NCBI GenBank assembly: GCA_030066975.1
Contig: JASJAO010000006.1
Location: 62,001 to 126,000 of the forward strand
DNA: 64,000 nucleotides
Reading direction: 5' to 3'
Source: Henriciella sp.
GTDB lineage: Bacteria; Pseudomonadota; Alphaproteobacteria; Caulobacterales; Hyphomonadaceae
Positions 42,061 to 50,865 of this stretch are shown piece after piece. The position numbers were made by a program, and so were the translations under genes. Under the pieces are notes generated by a model, which saw only the letters and a program-made list of their open reading frames with translations, made no database searches and had not been told where the DNA came from. The first letter of the stretch is position 1. Every line of letters begins with the position of its first letter.

Positions 42061-45000
42061 TCAGTGGAAATCGCGGCTGTTTGGAATGACACGGACATTT
42101 CGCGGATGCCCGCCCTGGTTGCGGCGCGGCGGTCCGCGCCGTTCCGGGATTGGCCGAACCACTTCATCGGCGTGTGAGAGCACGGTCTTCAGCGGATCAT
42201 TCTGAGCCTCTTCGGTCAGCAGGTTGAGGTCATCGGTCCGGTCGATCAGCTGATGGGCGATGATATGGGTGACATTGTCAGCTGTCTGGACCCGGCCATT
42301 GACCAGCATGATCCGCGCGCCCATCAGGGTTGGCCGGTAGAGTTCCCCGACCCGCGGCCAGATCACCAGATTGGCAATCCCGGTTTCATCCTCAAGCGTG
42401 ACAAAGAACACTCCGCTCGCTGATCCGGGGCGTTGGCGCACCAGCACAATTCCGGCTGTGCGCACGCGCGACCCATTTCGCGCTGTCACCGCCTCCTGCG
42501 TCGTCATCAGGCCATAGCTTTTATAGCGCTCACGCAGGAAGGTCAGCGGATGATCCTTCAAGGACAGCCGGGTCGTCTGATAATCCTGAATTACATGTTC
42601 CGATGGCGGCATTTGGGGCAGGGCAACTTCGCCCTCGCGGCCTTGCTCGGCCACATCCGCTGCAGCAAACAGTGGCAGGGCTTTGCCCGGCGCATCTCCG
42701 CGGGCAGCCCATAGCGCTTCGCGGCGACTGAGCCCCATCGACCGGAACGCATCAGCTGCCGCCAGGATCTCGATCGCCCGGCGGGAAATCCCGGCCCGGC
42801 GGCGAATATCGCTGGGATGATCATAGCCCGCACCGCGCGCCGCCATCAGCGCTTCCATCTCGTCCTCACGCAGGCCATCGACTTGTCGAAAGCCGAGGCG
42901 AACTGAGGTATACTTGTCATCTGTTGGTTCCAACAGGTTGTCCCAATCTGACAGGTTTACATCCACCGGTCGCACCTCGACCCCATTGTCGCGGGCATCA
43001 CCAACAATCTGGGCCGGGGCATAGAAGCCCATGGGTTGGGCATTCAAAAGCGCGGCGCAAAACACATCCGGGTGGTGGCATTTCAGCCAGCAGGAAACAT
43101 AGACGAGCAGGGCGAAACTTGCCGCATGGCTTTCCGGGAAGCCATACTCGCCAAACCCTTTCACCTGATCAAAGCAGCGCTGGGCAAAAGCCGGATCATA
43201 ACCACGCGCGACCATGCGGCTGACCATCATCTCTTCATAATTCTGGATCGTTCCCATCTTGCGGAAGGTCGCCATAGCCCGGCGCAGGCCATTCGCCTCA
43301 TCCGGGGTGAACTTGGCCGCATCAATCGAGATCTGCATGGCCTGTTCCTGAAACAAGGGCACACCGAGGGTCCGTTTCAGGATCCGCTCCAGTTCATCTG
43401 GCGGGCCATGTTCGGGCGCGGGGCTTGGATACTGAACCGTCTCAATCCCTTTGCGACGGCGCAGATAGGGATGCACCATATCGCCCTGGATCGGGCCGGG
43501 GCGGACAATCGCGACTTCAATCACCAGATCATAGAAACATTGCGGCCTGAGACGTGGCAGCATGCTCATCTGGGCCCGGCTTTCAATCTGGAACACACCG
43601 AGCGTTTCAGCCCGGCAAATCATCTCATAAGTCGGCCGGTCATCAGCCGGGATGGAGGCGAGATCGTGGCGGATCCCCTTATGCAGGTTCAAGAGATCAA
43701 ACGCTTTGCGAATACAGCTGAGCATGCCGAGGGCCAGCACGTCGACTTTCAGGATTCCCAGCGCGTTGATGTCATCCTTATCCCACTCAATGAAGGTGCG
43801 ATCTTCCATCGCCGCATTGCCGATCGGGACGGTCTCAATAAGTGGCCCCCGGGTCAGGACAAAGCCGCCGACATGTTGCGAGAGATGGCGCGGAAAGCCA
43901 ATCAGTTGGCGGGTCAGGACCATTGCGCGGCGCAGGGTTGGATTGGTCGGATCAAGCCCGGCCTCACGTAACTGTTTGTCCGGGATGGCCTTACCATAGG
44001 ACCCCCAGACTGTGCCGGAAATCGCCGAGGCAATGTCCTGCGACAAGCCGAGCGCCTTACAGACTTCGCGAATGGCCGATCGCGGGCGATAGGAAATCAC
44101 GGTCGCCGTCAGCGCGGCCTTATGACGTCCATAACGTTCATAGACATATTGGATGACTTCCTCGCGCCGCTCATGCTCAAAATCGACATCAATATCCGGC
44201 GGTTCGCGGCGTTCCTTGGACAGGAAGCGCTCAAACAGCAGACTGGTCGTGCCCGGATCGACGCTGGTAATTCCCAGACAGAAACAGACCGCAGAATTGG
44301 CCGCTGAGCCACGTCCCTGACAGAGGATCTGTTGCTCGCGGGCCCAGGCGACGATGTCATTCACGGTCAGAAAGTAGGGCGCATAATCAAGCTCGCCGAT
44401 CAGCTTCAGCTCCTTATGCAAAGCCGCTTCGACTTTCTCTGGCAGACCCTCCGGATAGCGCCATTTCGCGCCCGCCCAGGTCAGGTCGATCAAGTGTTCC
44501 TGCGGGGTCTTGCCTGGTGGAACAGGTTCATCGGGATATTCATAAGCAAGCTCATCGAGAGAAAAATCGCACTGCGCCACGACCTCCTGCGTTCGTTTCA
44601 GAGCTGGCTCAAACCCTTTGAAAAGGCGTGTCATTTCCTGCGGCGATTTGAGGTGGCGCTCAGCATTCGCCTGCAGCCTGAACCCGGCCTGTTGAACCGT
44701 GCAATGCTCGCGAATACAGGTCAAAACGTCCTGTAAGGGTCGGCGCTCCGGGACATGATAGAGGACATCATTGATTGCGATGATCGGGACCCCGCTGCGC
44801 TCACCAAGCGCTTGCAGCCGCGTGAGCTGTTCCCGATTGCGCCCCGTATAGCGAAATCGGGCGCCGAGATAGATCCGGTCTGGCCAGAGGTTTGCCAGTC
44901 CATTGAGGGTCTCTTCAAATGCGGTGGTGAGCTCATCCGGCGGCATTGCGATGAAGATCTGATCTTCGCTATGAGCAGCGATCTCCTCAAGCGTGATCTG

Positions 45001-45315
45001 GCAATCGCCCTTTTCGGCCTTGAGCTTGCCATGCGAGAGCAGGGTGGAGAGACGGCCATAGGCGGCGCGGTTTTTCGGATAGCAGATCAGCTCCGGCCCA
45101 TCTTCCGGGACCAGACGCGCCCCGACCAGCAGGCGAAGCCCGGCTTCCTTGGCCGCGATATGAGCCCGCACGACCCCAGCCAGCGTATTACGGTCCGCCA
45201 CCCCGATCGCCGACAGGCCAAGGCGCTTGGCCTGATGCACCAGTTCCTCTGCATGCGAGGCCCCGCGCAGGAAGGAAAAGTTCGTCGTGACGGCGAGTTC
45301 GGCATATTTCGTCAT
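42061..45315 (-). CDS. dnaE2: Error-prone DNA polymerase DnaE2 (ImuC)
   Basis: A 1084-residue C-family polymerase. The N-terminal PHP domain opens with YAELAVTTNFSFLRGASHAEELV, and the polymerase core includes the catalytic Asp pair in PDIDVDFEHERREEVIQYVY. A helix-hairpin-helix and OB region ends the protein. It carries out translesion synthesis after DNA damage and depends on ImuA and ImuB. I start it at 45315, where ATG overlaps the imuB stop (ATGA); the reading from 45339 would enter imuB. It is the last gene of the SOS cassette. Confidence 0.95.
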   Translation of the reverse strand: MTKYAELAVTTNFSFLRGASHAEELVHQAKRLGLSAIGVADRNTLAGVVRAHIAAKEAGLRLLVGARLVPEDGPELICYPKNRAAYGRLSTLLSHGKLKAEKGDCQITLEEIAAHSEDQIFIAMPPDELTTAFEETLNGLANLWPDRIYLGARFRYTGRNREQLTRLQALGERSGVPIIAINDVLYHVPERRPLQDVLTCIREHCTVQQAGFRLQANAERHLKSPQEMTRLFKGFEPALKRTQEVVAQCDFSLDELAYEYPDEPVPPGKTPQEHLIDLTWAGAKWRYPEGLPEKVEAALHKELKLIGELDYAPYFLTVNDIVAWAREQQILCQGRGSAANSAVCFCLGITSVDPGTTSLLFERFLSKERREPPDIDVDFEHERREEVIQYVYERYGRHKAALTATVISYRPRSAIREVCKALGLSQDIASAISGTVWGSYGKAIPDKQLREAGLDPTNPTLRRAMVLTRQLIGFPRHLSQHVGGFVLTRGPLIETVPIGNAAMEDRTFIEWDKDDINALGILKVDVLALGMLSCIRKAFDLLNLHKGIRHDLASIPADDRPTYEMICRAETLGVFQIESRAQMSMLPRLRPQCFYDLVIEVAIVRPGPIQGDMVHPYLRRRKGIETVQYPSPAPEHGPPDELERILKRTLGVPLFQEQAMQISIDAAKFTPDEANGLRRAMATFRKMGTIQNYEEMMVSRMVARGYDPAFAQRCFDQVKGFGEYGFPESHAASFALLVYVSCWLKCHHPDVFCAALLNAQPMGFYAPAQIVGDARDNGVEVRPVDVNLSDWDNLLEPTDDKYTSVRLGFRQVDGLREDEMEALMAARGAGYDHPSDIRRRAGISRRAIEILAAADAFRSMGLSRREALWAARGDAPGKALPLFAAADVAEQGREGEVALPQMPPSEHVIQDYQTTRLSLKDHPLTFLRERYKSYGLMTTQEAVTARNGSRVRTAGIVLVRQRPGSASGVFFVTLEDETGIANLVIWPRVGELYRPTLMGARIMLVNGRVQTADNVTHIIAHQLIDRTDDLNLLTEEAQNDPLKTVLSHADEVVRPIPERRGPPRRNQGGHPRNVRVIPNSRDFH

Positions 45316-47054
45316 GCAAACAGCCCATGCACAAACCATTCAGGCGGGCCGCCCCGGCCATCTTCATACAACCCTTCGCGGAACAGCCAGTAGCGCCGCC
45401 CCTCAGCATCTTCGACGCGGTAATAATCTCGCGCCCGCGGCAGGTTCTTGACCCGATCGCCGGTGTCCATGCCTTCCCAGAACTGGCGGGTTTCGATGAT
45501 CAGATCCGCATCAGCTCGCGGGTCGAGTTTCGGCGTCAGCCATTTGCGCGCAGTGCCAGCCTGGCTCGGCGCAGCAGGTGGAGCGGCGGTATAGGTCCAC
45601 CATTCCGGACTGATCCGTTCCGGTCCATCCGCGCGAATGACCGTGCGGGCAATGCGGCGCCAGATGAAGCGGAGTGGCGGGCCATCGGGGACTTCGGCCA
45701 GCACCTGAACCCGCTCTGGGGCGGCAAAGATCCGGATGGGGCGCGGCCCGGCCTGAGGCGCTGGAGTGTCTTCTTCCGGCAGGGTGCCGGTGAAAGCCCG
45801 GTCTTGCTCGGCCCGCTCTGGCCGGTGGCTTTCAACCCGCTGATGTACCCGGATCACGCCTTCGCCAAGCTTGGCTGTGATCCGGTCACACAGCGCCGCC
45901 AGCGCGACAATATCTGTGTCACTGGCGGCGAGATCCCCCGACAGGGCCACCGCACTCGTATCCATAGCTCCGGCGCGGTGGGCCTCAAGCAGCAAAAGAT
46001 CAATCCCGAAGCCGGGATCGATCTGATCGATCCGCTCGGAGAAGAGGTTCAGAATATGCTGCGGCGTGCGTACCGGCCGCGCTGCGGTGATCTCGACACT
46101 GTCACTGGTGCCATCGGCGCGAAACGCATGCAGCGTGAACCCGCGTGCGCCTTGCCCGAACGCCTGCAAGTCAGTGCACAGCGTCTCGGTCAGCTGTTCC
46201 AGCCCGAGCGTGATGGCCTCGCTGCTGGCCAGGGGGTCGGGGCAGTTCAGCCGTGCGGTCTTGGCCGGCTCCGGGCGCAGGGGCTTGAGTGGATCATGCC
46301 GCAAGCCCAGCGCCTGATCGAGGCGGATCATCACCGCATCGGCGGCATCGCGCGATTGAAAGCGGCGGGCCAGCGCCTTGCGATCAATCCCGTAAAGCTG
46401 GCCAATCCGGGTCAGGCCAAACCGCCGGAGCAGCGTTTCAGCCTCTTCAGTCAGGCGCAGGGCCGTGATCGGCAGATCGGCCAGACCAGTGCTTTCCTCA
46501 CCTTCTGGCAGCACCTGCCCGGACCGTGCCTGAGCCAGAGCGGCTGCTGCGACCGGTGTACTTGCCAGGCCTGTGCGATGGGCAATCCCTTCGCGGGCGA
46601 GGATCGCGCTGATTTCTTCCAGCATGGCTGCTTCTCCGCCATAGAGATGCGCGCAGCCGGTTGTTTCCAGCATCAGGCCATCTTCGCCGTCCAGTCCGAC
46701 CAGCGGGGCAAAGCGGATCATCCAGACCGCCAGTGCGCGCAGGGCCTGACGATCTGCGTCCCGGTCAATCTCTTCATAGAGAAGATGTGGGGCGCGGGCC
46801 TTGGCGTCAGTGAAAGCAAGGCCCGGGCTGATCCCGGCCTTGCGGGCAGAGCGGCTGGCTGCAGCGATCCGCAAACCGTTTGCGCCTTCTTCGATCAGGA
46901 CAAAGGGAGGGGGCAGCCTATCCATAGCGGCGGGTTTGTCGGGTTTCTGGCTCAGGGTTTGCGGGCGGGGCGAACCGGTTCGCAAAGCTTGCTTTTCCCG
47001 CCGCAGACGGGTCAGCGGCCAATCCGGAAACCACAGAGAGAGATAGCGTTTCAT
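45312..47054 (-). CDS. imuB: ImuB, Y-family polymerase-like mutagenesis protein
   Basis: 580 residues with the Y-family fold. It begins KRYLSLWFPDWPLTRLRREKQ, which lacks the early catalytic Asp (PDWP instead of the DxD site), as in ImuB proteins that are catalytically inactive hubs. The C-terminal region contains the beta-clamp-binding and ImuA/DnaE2-contact parts. It overlaps imuA by 137 bases and dnaE2 by 4, so the three are strictly co-transcribed. It links the clamp to DnaE2. Confidence 0.92.
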   Translation of the reverse strand: MKRYLSLWFPDWPLTRLRREKQALRTGSPRPQTLSQKPDKPAAMDRLPPPFVLIEEGANGLRIAAASRSARKAGISPGLAFTDAKARAPHLLYEEIDRDADRQALRALAVWMIRFAPLVGLDGEDGLMLETTGCAHLYGGEAAMLEEISAILAREGIAHRTGLASTPVAAAALAQARSGQVLPEGEESTGLADLPITALRLTEEAETLLRRFGLTRIGQLYGIDRKALARRFQSRDAADAVMIRLDQALGLRHDPLKPLRPEPAKTARLNCPDPLASSEAITLGLEQLTETLCTDLQAFGQGARGFTLHAFRADGTSDSVEITAARPVRTPQHILNLFSERIDQIDPGFGIDLLLLEAHRAGAMDTSAVALSGDLAASDTDIVALAALCDRITAKLGEGVIRVHQRVESHRPERAEQDRAFTGTLPEEDTPAPQAGPRPIRIFAAPERVQVLAEVPDGPPLRFIWRRIARTVIRADGPERISPEWWTYTAAPPAAPSQAGTARKWLTPKLDPRADADLIIETRQFWEGMDTGDRVKNLPRARDYYRVEDAEGRRYWLFREGLYEDGRGGPPEWFVHGLFA

Positions 47055-47694
47055 CGTTCAGTTCCAGGTCAAAACTCTGCCCGGCCATATGCGGGGCCTG
47101 GCGGCTCCGCTCGAGCACGGCTTGCCAGCGCGGCCAGCCCGGTGCGCGCGCGTCATAGGGGTTGGGTGCCGAAGGGTGGGCGCGCACCCGCCAGCGGGCG
47201 CTCGCCGCGGTCGCGCCTTCTCTGGTGTAGGGCATGAGCAGGATCAGCGGCACGCCATGGCGGGCTGAGGCGAGTGCCAGACGCCGACTGGCGGTAAAGT
47301 CCATATCCTCAATCTCGGCGATGACCGCGGCCACCGCATTTGAACGGATCGCTTCTTCAACTGTCCAAAGCGCATCCAAACCCTTGCTGGTAACGGCGCT
47401 GACAAGCTTTGGCGGCGCTGCGCTCAAGGCCGGCATCCCACCTTGCAGCAAGGCGCCATGATCGAGTCTTTGATGGTGCTGCGTGATCCAGAAGACTGTT
47501 CCGGGACGGTACGTACGCGCGGCCAGGGCAAAGCCGGTCAGGGCAGGCATATCCCCATAAGACGTCTCACAGACCTCATGTACACCTGCCTCTCCGAGCC
47601 CTAAGGGAAAGGCTATATCGCGCGGCCGCGTCTCCGGCTGCAGGCGAAACAGCCCCAGAGAGGACAGGGCAGAAGGGAGGGCATTGGACTCCAT
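46918..47694 (-). CDS. imuA: ImuA, SOS mutagenesis accessory protein
   Basis: A 258-residue RecA/SulA-like protein of the ImuA family. The recognisable segments are GEAGVHEVCETSYGDMPALTGFALA, where the ATP site would be, and the later strands VIAEIEDMDF and RRLALASARHGVPLILLMPY. First gene of the cassette, with a LexA box 2 bases upstream of its ATG. It recruits DnaE2 and ImuB to damaged DNA. It shares its last 137 bases with imuB. Confidence 0.9.
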   Translation of the reverse strand: MESNALPSALSSLGLFRLQPETRPRDIAFPLGLGEAGVHEVCETSYGDMPALTGFALAARTYRPGTVFWITQHHQRLDHGALLQGGMPALSAAPPKLVSAVTSKGLDALWTVEEAIRSNAVAAVIAEIEDMDFTASRRLALASARHGVPLILLMPYTREGATAASARWRVRAHPSAPNPYDARAPGWPRWQAVLERSRQAPHMAGQSFDLELNDETLSLSVVSGLAADPSAAGKASFANRFAPPANPEPETRQTRRYG

Positions 47695-47696
47695 AT

Positions 47697-47711
47697 GTTC
47701 TTATTTTGTTC
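47697..47711. promoter_or_regulatory. LexA (SOS) box of the imuA-imuB-dnaE2 operon
   Basis: GTTC-TTATTTT-GTTC: an exact match to the alphaproteobacterial LexA box GTTC-N7-GTTC, 2 bases upstream of the imuA start codon. A TTGACT on the minus strand (47728-47723) lies about 16-19 bases upstream of the box's far end and can serve as -35, placing the -10 inside the box. Confidence 0.9.
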
Positions 47712-48076
47712 CAGGGCAAAAGAGTCAAGTCCAAACCCTGAAAAGGGGGTCTGGGAAACTGAAAGATCTGATCGATGAGAGCAGGTCGGGTCGGGCCCAC
47801 TGCTCGTAATCGTTGGGGCCGATGGCTGCCCATCCGATCCTCTCAGCTCACTTTGAGGCGACACGTTTTCCGGAAATCCGCCCATTATGACGGCGATTCA
47901 AAACCGGCTTTGTTGACTCCAATTTGCCATTGCCATCCTCTCAACAAGTGTTTGATCGCTGTCTAAAATCAGACAAATCATAACAGGTTTTGATCAGGGA
48001 CAAGTGTTTTGCGCATGCCCTTTGTAAGGGGTCGAAACTGGGCGATGGCACCGCCCGAAACAGCGGGGAGAGAGAC
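47712..48076. other. Intergenic region between imuA and the SLC13 permease
   Basis: About 365 bases with no convincing gene. It holds the minus-strand TTGACT of imuA (47723-47728), a triple direct-repeat-like array of A(A)CAAGTGTTTTGATC type (47943-47957, 47982-47995, 47999-48012), and the SD of the permease (GGGGAGAGAG). Its base composition is more AT-rich near 47900-48000 than the flanking genes. Confidence 0.6.
47943..48012. repeat. Direct repeats upstream of the SLC13 permease gene
   Basis: AACAAGTGTTTGATC (47943-47957), AACAGGTTTTGATC (47982-47995) and GACAAGTGTTTTGC (47999-48012). The shared core ACAAGTGTTT occurs exactly twice. The spacing is not regular. They are possible binding sites for a regulator of the permease gene. 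Confidence 0.35.
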
Positions 48077-49843
48077 ATGACATTTGAGATCGCCCTGGTC
48101 TACCTGCTTGTCGCCTCTGCTTTTATACTGTTTACAACCGAAAAACTCTCCGTCGACGCCGTCGCGCTCCTGATGGTATGTGTCCTTGTCATCTCAGGCA
48201 TATTGACCCCGGCTGAGGCCTTTGCCGGCTTCGCAAACGAAGTGATTATCATCCTCGCCAGCGTGTTTGTCTTGTCCGGTGCGCTGGTGAAAGCGGGCGT
48301 GATCGATTGGTTCGGTGCCGCGATAAGCAAGCTCTCGAACCATGATGGTCAGCGTAGCCGCGCACTGCTACTCTGCATTGGCGCGATCGGATCATCGGTT
48401 TTCAGCAATACAAGCGCGACCGCTGTTCTGCTGCCCGCTGCCACAGAAGCCGCGCGCAGAGCGAAAGTGAGCCCAAGCCGGTTTCTAATGCCGCTTGCTT
48501 ATGCGTCCATTTTAGGCGGCACTTGCACCCTGATCGGGACGTCAACCAATCTGGCAGGCAGCGGCATGGCGGAGGAGCTTGGCCTTGACCCGATTTCGAT
48601 CTTTGAGTTTCTGCCGATCGGTCTGGTCGTCACCGGCATCGGCATCCTTTGGTTGACCCTATTGGGCGATAGGTTTCTTCCGGAACGGGCCCACGCGGCT
48701 TTGACGGAGGCGTTTGGGGTGCGTGAGTTTCTGGCAACACTGACGCTGCCTGAGAAATCCAATGCGATCGGATCTCCACTGCGGAAGTCAGGATTACGCG
48801 ATTTTGGCGTGACCGCAATTGCCGTCCGGCGCGGAAACAAGACCATGTCAGCGCATCCGCTTCGTCAACTTGAGCAAAGGGATCGGATTCTTGTGAAAGC
48901 AACACCTGAAGCCCTGCAAAAAGTGATGTCCGACGGTCGTTTCGATGTCTCCGCAGATGCTGCAGCGCCGCACGAGGATATTCAAACCGAAGACCTCGCA
49001 TTCGCCGAAGCGGTTTTGATGCCGCAATCTCGTTATGTGGGGCGCACGCTCAAATCGGCAGCACTCCACCGCAGCCATGGTGTAACTGTGCTCGCCCTAT
49101 ATCGGCGCGGCCACGCTCACCCTGCCAGGATCAGCAATATGCGCTTGAAGGTCGGCGACGTCCTGCTCGTTCAGGGTGAAAGCGAGGCGCTTGCGCGATT
49201 GCGGGGGGATCCGGACGTTTGGGGCCTTAACGAGCTTGACGAAACCGTTCTGACCCCTCGCCAGGGCATTAAAGTGCTTGGCGCTCTGGCGTCGGCGCTT
49301 GTGTTGGGGGCGACCGGCCTCGTTCCTTTGTCGATTGCGATGCTGATGGCGGTTCTGTTCGTGGTTCTATCTCGCTGCATCTCGATGGATGAGGCGTACC
49401 GGTTTATCGAGTGGCGGCTGCTCGTCCTCATTGCCGGCATGACAAGTTTCGGTGTGGCAATGATGAAAACGGGGGCGGCTGCGATGGCCGCTGAAGGCAT
49501 CGTCGCAGTGAGCCTACCCTTTGGACCAATGTTTTGTCTGGCAGCCTTTGCCATTCTAACGATTGTCCTAACCCAGCCCATGTCAAACGCCGCTGCTGCC
49601 ATCACGGTCATGCCGTTGGCGGTGTCGGCAGCAGAAATTATGGGAATTGAACCTCGGTCGCTCGCGATCCTTGTCACGCTGTCCGCGTCCCTGTCTTTCA
49701 TCACGCCCTTGGAACCAGCATCGCTACTCGTCTATGGACCGGGAAAATACAAGTTCACCGATTTCATCAGGGCCGGCATTCCTCTGACGGTGATCTCGCT
49801 CATTTTATTGCTTGTGCTGGTGCCACTCATCTGGCCGCTATAG
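48077..49843 (+). CDS. SLC13/DASS-family permease with internal RCK_C domains
   Basis: A 588-residue inner-membrane protein started at ATG 48077, with GGGGAGAGAG upstream. The two membrane halves are separated by a soluble middle of about 190 residues holding two TrkA-C/RCK_C-like units (LRDFGVTAIAVRRGNKTM..DRILVKATPE and HRSHGVTVLALYRRGHAHP..GDVLLVQGE). TCTLIGTSTNLAGSG and VLTQPMSNAAAAI carry the two SNT/SNA-type motifs of the SLC13 and arsenite-permease superfamily. Such proteins move divalent anions (sulfate, dicarboxylate, phosphate) with sodium. Which anion cannot be read here. Confidence 0.9.
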   Translation: MTFEIALVYLLVASAFILFTTEKLSVDAVALLMVCVLVISGILTPAEAFAGFANEVIIILASVFVLSGALVKAGVIDWFGAAISKLSNHDGQRSRALLLCIGAIGSSVFSNTSATAVLLPAATEAARRAKVSPSRFLMPLAYASILGGTCTLIGTSTNLAGSGMAEELGLDPISIFEFLPIGLVVTGIGILWLTLLGDRFLPERAHAALTEAFGVREFLATLTLPEKSNAIGSPLRKSGLRDFGVTAIAVRRGNKTMSAHPLRQLEQRDRILVKATPEALQKVMSDGRFDVSADAAAPHEDIQTEDLAFAEAVLMPQSRYVGRTLKSAALHRSHGVTVLALYRRGHAHPARISNMRLKVGDVLLVQGESEALARLRGDPDVWGLNELDETVLTPRQGIKVLGALASALVLGATGLVPLSIAMLMAVLFVVLSRCISMDEAYRFIEWRLLVLIAGMTSFGVAMMKTGAAAMAAEGIVAVSLPFGPMFCLAAFAILTIVLTQPMSNAAAAITVMPLAVSAAEIMGIEPRSLAILVTLSASLSFITPLEPASLLVYGPGKYKFTDFIRAGIPLTVISLILLLVLVPLIWPL

Positions 49844-49932
49844 GCACGAAACCTTCGCAATTGTGTTCGTTGGCAGGCGACGGTGATCTGGTTACGTAGT
49901 GTGCTGAGACTAGCTGGCGGGAGAAGAACAGA

Positions 49933-50865
49933 ATGCGCCTGATCACGACGATCCTGATTGGTCTTATCGCCTCGGCCTGTATCCGTGTGGCCCCCGAGGC
50001 TGAGGCTCCGGAAGTTTACCACCTCTATTTCCTGGGCGGTCAGTCGAATATGGAAGGCTTTGGTTTCACATCCGATCTGCCGGAGATGTTACAGGGCGAT
50101 GTCGATAACACTCTGATTTTTCAAGGTAAATCCGTAGAAGATGGTGCGGAGGGCGGCGGTGTTGGGGTGTGGCAACCTTTGCGGCCTGGGCACGGGGTGC
50201 TGTTTGATACTGATGGGGTCTCCAACCAGCTGTCCGACCGATTTGGTCCGGAATTGTCCTTTGCGCATGGTCTGCAGCAATCGCCTGCGCCGCAAAAGAT
50301 TGCGATTATCAAATATGTACGCGGTGGGACCGGCCTGGTGGATGGCGTTTCCGGCTATGGGTCCTGGGACCCGGATTACGAGACTGGCAATGGGCGCAAT
50401 CAGTATGACAATGCGCTGACGGCGATCGACCAGGCTTTGAGCACGCGTGACATTGATGGAGATGGCCGCGAAGATATTTTGGTTCCGACCGCGATCATCT
50501 GGATGCAGGGTGAAGCCGACGCCTATGATAATCTGGCGGCCGCGACAGATTATGAGGCCAATCTCAGCCGTCTGATGAACCTGTTGCGCGCGGCGCTCCG
50601 GGTTGATGATTTGCCGGTTGTCCTGGGCCGGATACAGGATTCCGGTACGACCCCAGAGACACAGGTGATGGCTTATGTCGATCTGGTGCAGCAGGCGCAG
50701 GCCGCGTTCGCCCGCAATGATCCATGTGCAGACCTCGTCACGGTGACGGAAACGTTCAGCTTCCTGCCCGATGGCTGGCACTATGAGTCGTCGGATTATC
50801 TCCGGCTCGGTGCGGCTTTTGCGGATCAGGTTCTGGCGTTGCAGCAGCGTTGCGGCGGTGGCTAA
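49933..50865 (+). CDS. Sialate O-acetylesterase-like (SASA) lipoprotein
   Basis: 310 residues with a lipobox (IASAC, Cys16). The SGNH/DUF303 hydrolase fold is indicated by YFLGGQSNMEGFG with Ser38 as nucleophile, a central VRGGTGLVD, and IIWMQGEADAYD. The catalytic His is probably in PDGWHYESSDYLRLGAAFA. The family removes acetyl groups from sialic acid or xylan/pectin sugars. It ends within 4 bases of the convergent GMC gene and is otherwise single. Confidence 0.88.
   Translation: MRLITTILIGLIASACIRVAPEAEAPEVYHLYFLGGQSNMEGFGFTSDLPEMLQGDVDNTLIFQGKSVEDGAEGGGVGVWQPLRPGHGVLFDTDGVSNQLSDRFGPELSFAHGLQQSPAPQKIAIIKYVRGGTGLVDGVSGYGSWDPDYETGNGRNQYDNALTAIDQALSTRDIDGDGREDILVPTAIIWMQGEADAYDNLAAATDYEANLSRLMNLLRAALRVDDLPVVLGRIQDSGTTPETQVMAYVDLVQQAQAAFARNDPCADLVTVTETFSFLPDGWHYESSDYLRLGAAFADQVLALQQRCGGG

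Noticed and set aside
45327-47237. 636-codon open frame on the plus strand, opposite imuB
   Set aside because: It is a shadow of imuB and imuA, whose products are clearly recognised; no motif and no start signal support it.
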